Source: Oleiharenicola sp. (GTDB taxonomy: Bacteria; Verrucomicrobiota; Verrucomicrobiia; Opitutales; Opitutaceae). Taken from it: 64,000 bases of DNA. The position numbers were made by a program, and so were the translations under genes. Below the pieces are notes generated by a model, which saw only the letters and a list, made by a program, of their open reading frames with translations, searched no databases and was not told the DNA's origin. Position 1 is the first letter of the stretch. Every line of letters begins with the position of its first letter. Of the stretch, positions 6,276 through 15,800 are shown piece after piece. Where the stretch lies: the NCBI GenBank assembly GCA_025363455.1, contig JANYDW010000003.1, forward strand, positions 1-64,000. Reading direction: 5' to 3'.

Positions 6276-8603
6276 TCACTCGAGTTTGAACTCAATGGTA
6301 CCGAGCCGCCCATAGGTGGCGGTGTAGCTGCCCTTCTCGCCGGGTTTCGCGCCGCCCAAGGCGCCGCAGATGATGAGGTCGCCCTGGTGGACGACATGCC
6401 CCTGGTCGAGGATCTGGTTGATCAAGGTCATCAGGTTTTGTGCCTGGCCGCCCGCCACGTCGGCACCGGTCGTTTCGTGCAACACTTGGCCATCGTGCTT
6501 GAGCGACACGGCGAGGGTGTCGGGGTTATTGAGCGTGTGAGGTGAGACAGGTGTGCCGACGATGAACCGACTGGAGCCGAAGTTGGCCGCGATCGCGTCG
6601 GCGGCGTTGACCTTGCCCCCCATGAGCGGGCCCACATTGACCGGAAGTTCGATTACTGGAACCATGGACTCCACGGCGGTGAGCGCCTGGCGAGGCACGC
6701 GGAGCTTGGTGCCGATGTCCACGGCCATGATGTAGCCAATCTCGGTCTCGACGAAAACAGGACGGCGGGGATCAAGCGCGACGGTGGGGGCGGGCGCAGC
6801 CTCGATGCGGCCGGACTTGAATAGCACGCCGTGCATGGCCTGGGTGACGCCAATCGACGCTTGGGCGGTGGTAGAGGTATAGGCGCCCTTATAGCCGGCG
6901 ATCGTGGTGCCGCGGGCGAGTGTTTGGTTTACGACGCGGCGTTGCGCGGCGTAGGCCAGGGCCTGGTCTTCGGTGTGGGCCGACATGCTGAATCGGGGCA
7001 GGGTGGTTGCATCGCCTGTCCACGCGGGAAAAAATTCGCGCGCGTAGGAGCGAATGGATGCGGTGTCGAGCCAACCCTGCCACGCGAGCCAGTTCAGGCA
7101 AAGTTCGCGCCAGTGCCCCACGGGCAGGCCGGTATCGCGGACGCCGAAGCCGTGACCACCAGCACCGAAGATGTGCAACTCCGAGGCGACGTTGGCCCGC
7201 TTGAGCGCATTCATGAGGATGATCGAGCTGAGCGCCTGGTCGTCGAAGGTGTGGGCGAGGAACATCGGCGGGGTGTTCTGGTTGAGGCGTGTAGTAATGT
7301 CCTCGCGCAGCGCGTTGGCCCTCGGGTCGGCGAAGCCACCGCCGTAAATCGCAATGTTGAAGTCCGGGCGCGTCGACAGGGTGTCGGCGGCGTCGACGGG
7401 CGCATATTGGCGCGGCTCCGCGTGGTAAACGGCGAGCATGACGTTGATCTCGGCGCCGGCGGAGAAACCGATGGACCCGATCGCATCGGCGTCCACGCCC
7501 CATTTGGCTGCGTTGGCGCGGATCAGGCCCATCGCGCGCTGGGCGTCCTGTAGGCCGACCTTCCAGCGCTCCTTGGGGTCACGCGGCGGGACGCGATATT
7601 TGAGCATGAACGCCGTGATGCCGTGCTCGGTGAGCCATTCGGCCGCCTCGTAGCCCTCGTGCTCGAGGGCGAGGCGCTCGAGTCCGCCGCCGGGGATTAG
7701 CAGCACGCCCGTACCGGTGCGCTTATCGGGCGCGGGCTGGAAAACGGCGAGGGTCGGGACAGACACGTCGGTGATCTGGTCGAAGGGGCGTGGCCGTTCC
7801 GGCAGCACGTACTCGGGACCGACTTTGCCTGACTCACCGGGAGCCGCGCCGGGCCAGAGTCTGATCGTCTCGGCGGGCTTGAGCGTGACGTTCGGCAGAA
7901 TGTTGTCCCGGTCGGGCTCACCCAGCAGCGGTCGCATGATCTTCACCCGGATCAGGTAGCCGGCGTGGTTGGGATGGACGCGGTCCTCGACCCAGATGTC
8001 GTCGCGAGGTTTGCCGTCGGTCGTGAGCATCGCGTCCCACAGGTCGATGAAGTGAAGGCCGGCCTGGGTGGCGATGTAGTCCTTGAGGATCTTGTTTGCG
8101 GCCTTGCGGCGGTCGGCCTCGTCCCAGCGGCCGGGTCCCGGCGTGATGCTGGAGAACGCGATCGGCACGTCGGGCAGCACGGCGTGAACCTTGGCCACGA
8201 AGGTCTGGAAATCGCCCAGCAGGCGCTCGGGCGTCTTCCCGGTGTGCACGTCGTTGCCGCCGACGTGGAGGATGATCATCCGCGGCTTGTGTGGGAGGAC
8301 GAGGCGGTCGGTGTAGTGGAGGAGGTCGGAAGTCTGGAAGGAATCGATGCCGCGGTTGACGATGGTGTAGCCGGACAGGTCTTCGTTTGCGGTTTTCCAG
8401 CGGAAGAACTGCGAGTCGCCCGCGAGCATGATTGCGCCTTGGGGCGGCGGGTTGGCTTTGTCGGCGGCCTCGTAGGTCAGCACCTGTTTTTCAAAGCGGT
8501 CGTTGACGGTGTAGTCGGCGGCGGAAAGGGGCAGGGGGGAAGCGAGGATGAGAAGAATCCCATTCGAGAGGCTCAGGATCGGAGGCAGGAACAGGCGAGG
8601 CAT
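6276..8603 (-). CDS. Secreted three-domain fusion: SGNH esterase, alpha/beta hydrolase, MhpD/FAH-like hydratase
   Basis: A 775-residue protein with a signal peptide (about 1-28). Residues 55-230 form an SGNH/GDSL hydrolase: GDS with Ser64, Gly84 block, GGND at 115-118 and DRVHPN with Asp207 and His210. Residues 240-515 form an alpha/beta hydrolase like BD-FAE carbohydrate esterases: IPGGG oxyanion loop at 303, GFSAG with Ser381, Asp454 or 455, and GGHGF with His484. Residues 540-775 resemble 2-keto-4-pentenoate hydratases of the fumarylacetoacetate hydrolase superfamily, with FVETEIGY supplying acidic metal ligands. The frame is unbroken. The ATG at 8603 was chosen because the 19 codons before it fall in a repeat. 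Deacetylation of plant polysaccharide is likely for the first two domains; why a normally cytoplasmic hydratase domain is exported is unclear. Confidence 0.8.
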   Translation of the reverse strand: MPRLFLPPILSLSNGILLILASPLPLSAADYTVNDRFEKQVLTYEAADKANPPPQGAIMLAGDSQFFRWKTANEDLSGYTIVNRGIDSFQTSDLLHYTDRLVLPHKPRMIILHVGGNDVHTGKTPERLLGDFQTFVAKVHAVLPDVPIAFSSITPGPGRWDEADRRKAANKILKDYIATQAGLHFIDLWDAMLTTDGKPRDDIWVEDRVHPNHAGYLIRVKIMRPLLGEPDRDNILPNVTLKPAETIRLWPGAAPGESGKVGPEYVLPERPRPFDQITDVSVPTLAVFQPAPDKRTGTGVLLIPGGGLERLALEHEGYEAAEWLTEHGITAFMLKYRVPPRDPKERWKVGLQDAQRAMGLIRANAAKWGVDADAIGSIGFSAGAEINVMLAVYHAEPRQYAPVDAADTLSTRPDFNIAIYGGGFADPRANALREDITTRLNQNTPPMFLAHTFDDQALSSIILMNALKRANVASELHIFGAGGHGFGVRDTGLPVGHWRELCLNWLAWQGWLDTASIRSYAREFFPAWTGDATTLPRFSMSAHTEDQALAYAAQRRVVNQTLARGTTIAGYKGAYTSTTAQASIGVTQAMHGVLFKSGRIEAAPAPTVALDPRRPVFVETEIGYIMAVDIGTKLRVPRQALTAVESMVPVIELPVNVGPLMGGKVNAADAIAANFGSSRFIVGTPVSPHTLNNPDTLAVSLKHDGQVLHETTGADVAGGQAQNLMTLINQILDQGHVVHQGDLIICGALGGAKPGEKGSYTATYGRLGTIEFKLE

Positions 8604-8622
8604 GGGTGGAGGGGTAGTTTGG

Positions 8623-8684
8623 TGTAGGTCGGGCTTTATGCCCGACACTCGAGCGCTCATGTCGGGGATAAACCCCGACCTACA
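8623..8684. repeat. Dispersed palindromic repeat, family A, copy 2
   Basis: Arms tgtaggtcgggctttatgcc and ataaaccccgacctaca pair around a short spacer. It sits just upstream of the fusion hydrolase gene, whose open frame runs back through it without a stop. Confidence 0.85.
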
Positions 8685-8705
8685 ATAATGGGATTCGAAT
8701 GGTAT

Positions 8706-9659
8706 TTAAAACTGGTGCGCGATGGCCTCGATGGCGGCATGGACGTCGGCGGGCAGGGGACCGCGGAGAAAGGCCGCCACATTCTCTTCGATCTCGGCGG
8801 GCTGGCAGGCGCCGACGAGAATGGTGGCAAGGCGCGGGTCGGCGGCGACAAAGCGCAGGGCCAGTTCCGCCATCGGGAGACCGCAGTCGCGTTGGAGCTT
8901 TTGCAGAGCGACGAGCTGGACGTCTGAGCGCGGCCCCAGGTAGCTGCCCTCGGTGGCCCAGCCCATGGGCAGGGAATTAACGAAGGTGAACAGGCCGGCG
9001 ACGATGACGGCCATGCCTTGCGCCGCAGCGGCGGGCAGCACGTGTTCGCGGACGGTGACGTTCAGTGGCGTGTAGTTGTAGGCGACCAACACGGAATCAA
9101 GACCCTCCACGTCGCGAATGACCCGCCCGAGGTGGCGCGCATGATTGCCAGTGATGCCGATATGCCGGCAGAGCCCGCGGGCCTTGGCTTCGCGCAGGAA
9201 CTGGATCACGGGGGCATGGGCGAAATCGAAGCTGCCTTCGAGCTCGAAGAGCCGGCCGGGCCCGACCTCGAGGCGGTCACTCCACCAGTTGTCCCAGTCC
9301 GCCTCGTGGATCTGCAGTAGGTCCACCGAATCGCGGCGGAGCAGGCGGAGATTCTCGCGCAATTGCACCTGCATCGCCTCGATGGAGCGAAAGTGGGCCG
9401 CCTCGCTGAAATAGCCGATCTTGGTGGCGATGAAATGTGGCCGGGCCGGGTCCGCGAGCGCCTCACCGAGGATGGCCTGCGACGCGCCTGAGCGATACAT
9501 GACGGAGGTGTCGAAATACCGGATGCCAAGGTCCCAGGCGCGCTGCACCGTGGCGACGGAACGGTCGAATCCGGCGAAGCGCACGAAGCCGCCGCCCATG
9601 GCCAGGCCGGGCAAGGTTTCGCCAGACGAGCCGAAGGGACGGGAGGGAAGGGGGGGCAA
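8706..9659 (-). CDS. Aldo/keto reductase family oxidoreductase
   Basis: A 317-residue (beta/alpha)8 oxidoreductase using NAD(P)H. The catalytic tetrad is visible as Asp50 and Tyr55 (GIRYFDTSVMYR), Lys80 (IATKIGY) and His118 (LLQIHEADWD). The pattern resembles D-threo-aldose 1-dehydrogenases, which oxidise L-fucose, L-galactose or D-arabinose to the lactone. The next gene upstream in the same direction encodes a lactonase-like amidohydrolase, which would open such a lactone. This supports, but does not prove, a sugar-oxidation role. Length is normal. Confidence 0.82.
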   Translation of the reverse strand: MPPLPSRPFGSSGETLPGLAMGGGFVRFAGFDRSVATVQRAWDLGIRYFDTSVMYRSGASQAILGEALADPARPHFIATKIGYFSEAAHFRSIEAMQVQLRENLRLLRRDSVDLLQIHEADWDNWWSDRLEVGPGRLFELEGSFDFAHAPVIQFLREAKARGLCRHIGITGNHARHLGRVIRDVEGLDSVLVAYNYTPLNVTVREHVLPAAAAQGMAVIVAGLFTFVNSLPMGWATEGSYLGPRSDVQLVALQKLQRDCGLPMAELALRFVAADPRLATILVGACQPAEIEENVAAFLRGPLPADVHAAIEAIAHQF

Positions 9660-9668
9660 GGGAGAAGA

Positions 9669-9708
9669 GAGTTGAGAGCTGAGTGTTTAGAGCTGAGAGT
9701 CAGAGTTA
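9669..9708. repeat. Short GAGAGCTGA-type repeat tract, family F
   Basis: An irregular run of agagctgag units. The same unit recurs inside purL at 29023-29054 and 31152-31172. Confidence 0.6.
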
Positions 9709-9717
9709 TCGCTGAGG

Positions 9718-9828
9718 GCAACACACCCCGCCCTGACGGGCACCCCTCACCAGAGGGGATTTCCGAACAAGTTGCCTGGGTCCCCTCTGGAGAGGGGTGG
9801 CGCGATAGCGACGGGGTGTGTCAGGCAG
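9718..9828. repeat. Dispersed palindromic repeat, family B, copy 2
   Basis: Inverted copy of the repeat at 5511-5632; outer arms gcaacacaccccg and cggggtgtgt, inner arms of the type acccctc..gaggggtgg. It lies between the amidohydrolase and aldo-keto reductase genes. Confidence 0.85.
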
Positions 9829-9842
9829 ATCGGCGGTTCTCA

Positions 9843-10676
9843 TTAGATCCGATAAACCCGCGCCGCATTGCCGTGGAAGATGGCCGCTTGCTCGTCCGGG
9901 GTGAGATGCGCTGTGAACTGCCGGGCGAGGCTCAACCAGCGTGGGTAGCCGCAGGCCAGCTTGGCGACCGGCCAGTCGCCGCCGAAGAGCAGTCGCGAGG
10001 GACCAAACGTTTCGAGCAGGTGGTTGACGTAGGGCTGGAGCTGGGCGGGCGTCCACTGGGCATGGTCGGCCTCGGTGACGAGGCCGGAGAGCTTGCAGAC
10101 GACGTTGGGCAGCGCCGCGAGCGTGCGGAGGTGTTCGCGCCAGGGATCGAGCAGCCCATCGCGAATGCCCGGCTTGCCGCCGTGGTCGAGGATGAAGCTC
10201 ACCTGCGGGCACTGCCGGACCAGCTCAATGACGGCCGGAAGCTGAGGATGCTTGCAGCAGAGGTCGAAGCTCAGTCCGGCAGAAGCGAGTTCCGTGACCC
10301 CGGCGATGAATTCCGGCCGCGCGCAATAGTCGAGGGGTGCATGCTCGAAATGATGCCGCACGCCCCGGACGAGCGGGTGCCGGCGCAGTTCCGCGATGGC
10401 GGCGCTCGTCCGTGCCCCCTGATTGATTGCGATCTTGGCGACGATGGCGGCGAGGCGAGTTTCGCGGGCTGCGAGGTGTTCGACCCATTTGACCTCGTCG
10501 AGCCACGGGGCGCCGCATTCGACGAAGACGATTTTTTCCGGAAAATCCGCGCCCGCCTCGGTATGGATCGTCTCGGGGGTGTGCCGATGGGCGATGGTGG
10601 GCACCTCATGCAGCCAGGAGTAGGGCGCGAGCGCAGCCTGATCCCAGAAATGCATGTGGGCATCGATGAAGCGCAT
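9843..10676 (-). CDS. Amidohydrolase family protein, sugar lactonase-like
   Basis: A 277-residue metal-dependent hydrolase of the amidohydrolase-2 family (L-fuconolactonase, L-rhamnono-lactonase, 2-pyrone-dicarboxylate lactonase). The start RFIDAHMHFWD holds the HxH metal site, GVRHHFEH the middle conserved block, FILDHGGKP a further His, and FGGDWPVAK the catalytic Asp. It is a single TIM barrel with no export signal. Together with the downstream aldo-keto reductase it could oxidise a deoxy- or six-carbon sugar and open the lactone to the sugar acid. No sugar-acid dehydratase gene is seen in the window, so the pathway is incomplete here. Confidence 0.82.
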   Translation of the reverse strand: MRFIDAHMHFWDQAALAPYSWLHEVPTIAHRHTPETIHTEAGADFPEKIVFVECGAPWLDEVKWVEHLAARETRLAAIVAKIAINQGARTSAAIAELRRHPLVRGVRHHFEHAPLDYCARPEFIAGVTELASAGLSFDLCCKHPQLPAVIELVRQCPQVSFILDHGGKPGIRDGLLDPWREHLRTLAALPNVVCKLSGLVTEADHAQWTPAQLQPYVNHLLETFGPSRLLFGGDWPVAKLACGYPRWLSLARQFTAHLTPDEQAAIFHGNAARVYRI

Positions 10677-10754
10677 GGGGTGGTTCGCACCTTGGTGGGG
10701 TATGACGGGTAGTCAAATGGCCCCCGGGGCTTTTATTAGAACAGAGGGAGGCGG

Positions 10755-10816
10755 GCGTCGGTTTCCCCGTTCGACAAGCTCAGGGCCCCGAGCCCGTCGA
10801 GGGGGCACACCGACGC
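10755..10816. repeat. Nested palindromic repeat in the 10.7-10.9 kb gap
   Basis: Outer arms gcgtcggt and accgacgc enclose gttcgacaagctcagggc and gagcccgtcgaggg, an inverted pair. The 266-base gap between the divergent amidohydrolase and GH5 genes holds no other recognisable feature. Confidence 0.7.
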
Positions 10817-10942
10817 CTGACTTGTGGCCGGGAAATCATTCTCTTTCTCGTTCTCCTACTCTTTCTCTCTTCTGGAAACGAATTGCGGAAGACACCTTGG
10901 GTTTGCCTCGGCGCGATTTTGGCGAAATGCTCGCGCCTTCGC

Positions 10943-12013
10943 ATGAAAATCCCCACTACCCCCGGGTTCCTTGCTCTCAACCTGCTGTTCGCGTCGGCCG
11001 CGCAGGCGCAAACGCCCGCGGCCGCCACCGCTCCGGTCCCGTTCAGCGCGCCGCCGGCGGAGACCAAGGCCGCGGCCTCGCTCCCGGTCATCGCCGTATC
11101 GGGCAATCATTTCGTCAACCCGGCCGGCCAGACAGTCGTTTTCCGCGGATTGGCGCTGTCTGACCCGGCGGAGCTGCAACGGAAGAACCAATGGGGCCGG
11201 CGATACTTCGAGGAGGCGAGGAAGTGGAACGCTAACGTTGTGCGCATTCCCGTCCACCCCGAGGCCTGGCGCCGGCTGGGCGAGGAGGCGTACCTGAAGA
11301 TGCTCGACGAAGCCGTGCAGTGGTCGGGCGAGCTCGGGATGCACGTCATCATCGATTGGCACACCATCGGCAACATGCTGACCGGCGTCTACCATCGGCC
11401 GATGTATGTGACGTCCCGCGACGAGACCTTTCGCTTCTGGTACGCGATCGCCCAGCGCTACAAGAGCAACCCCGTCGTCGCACTCTACGAGCTCTACAAC
11501 GAGCCCACCAACGTTGACGGCCAGATGGGCCCGATGCCCTGGGGCGACTACCGCAAGCTGGTCGAGGAGCTCGCCTTCATGATCCAGACGATTAATCCGC
11601 GCGCGATCGTCCTGGTGGCCGGTTACAACTGGGGCTATGACCTCTCCGCCGTGCGCTACGACCCGGTGCGGGCGGCGAACATCGCCTATGTCACGCATCC
11701 CTACCCGCAGAAGCGCGAGGAGAACCGGGAGGCGAGCTGGCTGCGCGACTGGGGTTTCGTGGCCGACAAGTATCCCGTCGTTGCGACGGAGTTCGGGTTC
11801 ATGGACGCGAACGACCGCGGCGCGCACCGGCCGACCATAGCCGACGAGAAATATGGCGAGGCCATCATCGCGTTTTTCGAGAAGCGCGGCATTTCCTGGA
11901 CGCCCTGGGTGTTCGATGCCGAGTGGGTGCCCAGCCTGATCAAGGACTGGGACTACACGCCCACCCGACAGGGCGTTTTCTTCAAGGAGAAGCTGAAGCA
12001 GCTGAACAAGTAG
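10943..12013 (+). CDS. Secreted glycoside hydrolase family 5 (cellulase/mannanase-like)
   Basis: A 356-residue protein with a signal peptide (about 1-22), a Pro/Ala-rich linker to about residue 45, and a GH5 (beta/alpha)8 domain. GLALSDP and VVRIPVHPEAWR begin the barrel, IIDWHTIG and LYNEPTN (acid/base Glu187) follow, and VVATEFGF carries nucleophile Glu283; THPYP contributes the conserved His/Tyr. GH5 enzymes hydrolyse beta-1,4 glucans, mannans or related glycans. The ATG at 10943 was chosen because it gives a proper signal peptide; the open frame begins 20 codons earlier. It stands alone and faces away from the sugar-acid genes. Confidence 0.87.
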   Translation: MKIPTTPGFLALNLLFASAAQAQTPAAATAPVPFSAPPAETKAAASLPVIAVSGNHFVNPAGQTVVFRGLALSDPAELQRKNQWGRRYFEEARKWNANVVRIPVHPEAWRRLGEEAYLKMLDEAVQWSGELGMHVIIDWHTIGNMLTGVYHRPMYVTSRDETFRFWYAIAQRYKSNPVVALYELYNEPTNVDGQMGPMPWGDYRKLVEELAFMIQTINPRAIVLVAGYNWGYDLSAVRYDPVRAANIAYVTHPYPQKREENREASWLRDWGFVADKYPVVATEFGFMDANDRGAHRPTIADEKYGEAIIAFFEKRGISWTPWVFDAEWVPSLIKDWDYTPTRQGVFFKEKLKQLNK

Positions 12014-12036
12014 CGGCGGAATCTAACGGCGCCCAT

Positions 12037-12059
12037 GGAGGCGGGACTATCGGTCCCGC
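12037..12059. repeat. Short hairpin flanking toxin-antitoxin pair, left copy
   Basis: ggaggcgggactatcggtcc followed by cgc forms a small hairpin (GCGGGAC/GTCCCGC). An inverted copy lies at 12825-12847, on the other side of the toxin-antitoxin genes. Confidence 0.75.
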
Positions 12060-12261
12060 GGATTGAGTCTCCGTCGATCCCACACTCCAAAATCCGACTC
12101 CGTGTCAGGTTGCTCGGGAATGGCGAGGTGCTGGATGAAATATACATCCTGACCCCCTCGGATCGCTTCCTTCGAAGCCGGCGCAATGGTCCAAGGCAAG
12201 CGGTCGGGCGATCGCCGAGCCCCGCCTTGACCAGGTCCGGTCTCTCGCTATCCTGTTACCC

Positions 12262-12489
12262 ATGACCAAGCTCGCGGACATCGAAGCAGCGGCTTTGCGC
12301 CTGCCTGAGAAGGAGCGGCTCCATCTCGCCGACAAACTCCTGGGCAGCCTCCCGCCATCTTTATCCGCCAGCGAACCTGCTGAAATTCTTGCCGAAGCCC
12401 GCCGCCGCGACGCGGAACTGGACTCCGGTCAGGTCAAACCACTCACCGAAGACGCGTTTTGGGCCGGCGCACGCCTAGCCCGAAAGTGA
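12262..12489 (+). CDS. Addiction-module antitoxin (TIGR02574-type)
   Basis: A 75-residue acidic and helical protein. The stretch IEAAALRLPEKERLHLADKL and a final TEDAFWAGARLARK match the small antitoxin family often annotated as putative addiction module component. It precedes a ParE-like toxin gene and their reading frames overlap, the usual order for this type II pair. Such antitoxins bind the toxin and repress their own promoter. No operator was identified in the 200 bases upstream. Confidence 0.8.
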   Translation: MTKLADIEAAALRLPEKERLHLADKLLGSLPPSLSASEPAEILAEARRRDAELDSGQVKPLTEDAFWAGARLARK

Positions 12490-12785
12490 TCATCGAGTTC
12501 CACCCCGCAGTTCAGCACGATTTCAACCACGCCATCGCCTACTATGAAGCGGATGGCGGGGTTCATCTGGCCGACCGTTTCGAGGCCGAGTTTCGCGCCT
12601 GCCTCGCCGCCATCAAGGCCGGTCCCACGCACCATCCCCGCTATCACATGAACGCGGCGTTCCGTCGGATTCGGCTCCAGCACTTTCCCTACCTGATCCT
12701 GTATCGGGAAACACCTGGGGCCATTCGCATCACTCTGCTCAAGCACGAGCGCCAGCATCCTCTCTACGGCCGTAACCGTCGGTAG
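12486..12785 (+). CDS. ParE/RelE-family toxin
   Basis: About 99 residues if begun at the GTG at 12486, which overlaps the antitoxin stop as GTGA; an ATG at 12459 would add nine residues. The sequence IIEFHPAVQHDFNHAIAYYE, a central RFEAEF helix, FRRIRLQHFPYLILYR and ITLLKHERQHPLY follow the ParE/RelE fold, including the conserved Arg and His near the end. ParE toxins inhibit gyrase and RelE toxins cut mRNA; which applies cannot be told. The pair lies between inverted copies of a short repeat. Confidence 0.83.
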   Translation: MIIEFHPAVQHDFNHAIAYYEADGGVHLADRFEAEFRACLAAIKAGPTHHPRYHMNAAFRRIRLQHFPYLILYRETPGAIRITLLKHERQHPLYGRNRR

Positions 12786-12824
12786 GGAGCGAGCTGACGG
12801 GGCCGGTTGGATGACCCATGCCTC

Positions 12825-12847
12825 GCGGGACTGATAGTCCCGCCTCC
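12825..12847. repeat. Short hairpin flanking toxin-antitoxin pair, right copy
   Basis: Inverted copy of 12037-12059 (gcgggactgatagtcccgcc, then tcc). Confidence 0.75.
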
Positions 12848-12882
12848 ATTCCAGCGCGTTGGCGAGCAACGCGCTCCACCGG

Positions 12883-15800
12883 CTATTTCGCGGGGAAGGC
12901 GTACAGCGTATAGAAGGCGTCGAAGCCCGGGCCGTCCTCGTGCCAGATTTTCTGGCTGGAGAGGGTGAGCTGATAGACGCGGGCGGTCTGCTGCGGGTGG
13001 ATCTTGGGCTGCTCCGTTTTCGCGAGGGCCACGTGCAGCGTGCTGCGGTCGGCGCTGAGTGTCACCGCGGTGACGGGCTCGGCGTGTTCGTCGAGTTCGG
13101 GTGAGCCGTAGTCGGGGGCGTCGCGATAAACCCAGGACTTGAGGGCGAGCGCGGCGGCGAGGTCGATCTCCTTCACTCCAGCTGGGACCGGCACGGTGAA
13201 CAGCAGGTCAAAGCCACCGGCGACGGCTGACAATTGTTTGATCGCAGGGGCGACGGTCTTTCCGTCCCAGACGACGTGCTGCAGGCTGGCGACATGGCCG
13301 CCCTTGGCCTGCCAGCCGCGGCCGGTCTGGCCGAGCAGCAGGCTGCCATCGGGCAGGAAGAGCGGGCGCATGACGCCGGACTCGAGCTTAGTCGCGAAGT
13401 TGATGGCGGCGCCCTGCTCGTGGTCGCCGACGCGTTCAGTGGTCACGCGCATGAGGTTGGACTGCGTCTGGTCGCCGAGCAGCATCTGACCGGCGAAGGG
13501 GCCGAAGCGTCCGCCGGAAGTGTCCCAAGCGGGATTGCCGGGTGAATTGGCGAGGCGGCCCTGCGGAAGGAGAACGACGGCGGCCTCTGCCTTGTCCCGC
13601 ACGCGTTCCCAGGCGATCTCGGGCGAGGCGGGCGTCATGCCGGGGCGGTCCACGAGGCCGGCGGGGTGGCCATAATAGGCACCTGGCTTGAGCACGAAGA
13701 GTTTCGAGGTGCCGACGTATTCGCCCTGGTTGTCGGCATACCAAAGGCGTCCATCCGGAGCCACGCCGAGGCTGGCGGGACTGCGCATGCCATCGGCGTA
13801 GGGTTCGAAGCCGCCCTGCGCCGGTACGCGCACAGCCCAGCCGCGGTAGCCGCCGGGCGTGCCCATGTATTTACCGCCGGCCCGGTACTCGATGTTATCC
13901 TGCGAGGAATCGTTGAGGTTGAGCGTGTACAGGTAACCGCCGTGGCCGTCGCGAATCGGGCCGTGCAGGTAGGCATGGTAATTGCCGGTGTAGGTGAAAC
14001 CGTCGCTCAGTGTTTCGTATTTGTCGGCAAGGCCGTCGCCGTTGGTGTCGCTGATGCGCGTGAGCTCGGCCTTCTGGCCGGCGACGACGACGAGGCCGTG
14101 TTGGTCCTCGACCACGACACCGAGGCTGTCGAACAGGCCCTCGGCGAACTGGCGCCACTCGCCGTTGACCAGTCGCCAGATGCCGGCCGTGCGGGTGGCG
14201 ACCACGAGCGTACCATCGGGCGCGAGGGCCAGGCCCAGCGCCTCGAAGAGCAGGTCGCGTCCATAGTTGTCCTTTGGCCCGTCGTAAGCCTCGGCCGTGT
14301 AGCCGCGGGGCAGGTTGGGCTGGGTAGGCCGGGTGACCAGCGGCTGGTGCAGGTAGATGAAGGTCGATGGGACGGCGTGCCAGACCTTCGGGGCGAGGGT
14401 CAGGTGCCCGGTCGCGGTCGCGCCGTGATAGGAGCCAGCGGGCAGCGTCCAGTGGCCGTTTTCGATTTTGCCGGCAGAGACCTTGACCGGACCCAGCACG
14501 CCTTCGTTGATGGCGAAGGCTTGCGGCGTGGCGAATTCGCCTTCGAGCGCCATCGACACCGTACCGTCGGCGGCGAAGTCCGTGCGCACGGCGAGCGTGT
14601 TCCGGCCCACGCGGTATTTGAAGGCCGGGGCGGCGGTGGGGTTGGTGGTGTCGCGCTCATAGCCGAGGAACTGGGCGTCGGCCGCCGCGATCAGGTCGGG
14701 CAGGTCGCGCGAGCTGTTGAGGAAGGCGCGCACGGTTTCGCCATCCTTGAAGACCGGGGACTGGAAGCTGAGGTCGATGGGCGAGCCGGCGGCGTTGAGC
14801 GGGGCCAGCAGCGAGCCGGCCGCGCCGAGCTTGATCTCGCGACTTTCGAAACCGGGCTTCAGGCCGTTGCCGCCGCGGTTGAGGAATTCGCCGCTCATGT
14901 CGAGAAAGCCGCCCTGCCAGACTTGGGCGATGGCGAGCACGCGGGGATCGAAGGTGTAGTTGAGGCCGACCGGCAGGCCGACGTGAATGGACCGGCCGGA
15001 GACGCGCTCCATCGGGCCGCGCTGGATGCGCACGGTGCGGTCGACGAGCAATTGCAGGCGGTCAGTCATCGGGTCGTAGTTTTCCAGTCCGGTCGGACGG
15101 ACGAGCTTGATGACCGGACCTTGGTTCGGTGGCTCGTTGAGCGTGGCGAGGTAGGCGAAGATGGTATCAATCTGCGCGTCGGTCAGCACCGCCGGCAGGT
15201 AGGGCGGCATGGCGGGCAGGTAGGGTGTGCCCGTGGTGGGGCCGTGCTCGGCGATCGCCAGTTCGTCCATCGGCGTGCGCAGGCTGCGCTTCAGGTAACT
15301 GCGGTCGGCCTTGACGGTGAAGCGATGGCCCTCACCGGCGGCAATCTCGCGGTCGCGGGGGATGGTCTGGAGCAGTCCGAACTGGTTCGGGCCGGTCTTC
15401 TGCGAGGTGTCGTCGCGCTGCGTGGCGTGGCACTCGATGCAGCCGAGAGCGCGGAAGAGGTCGGCGCCCTGCTGCACATAGTCGACGAGCTGGGCGATAT
15501 TGGTGGGCTGGCCGCTGGCCGATGGCAGCGTGATCGCCTCGAAGTCGGCGCGGTGGAGGGAAAACTCGCGGATGGCCATGGCGCCGGCGTCGACGGCGAG
15601 GGTGGCGCGCGCGCCGTTGGACTCCCACTCGAACTCGGTGCCGAGGCACCAGCCGGTGGCGATGGTGTTGGACTGAACAACCACGCCGTTGATTTTCACC
15701 TCGAGGATCAGGGCGTTTTGCGACTTGGCGCTCGCCTCGTTGTAACGCGGCGCCCGGATGCGGGCCTCGAGTTTCTGCCACGTACCTGGCTGACTCACGA

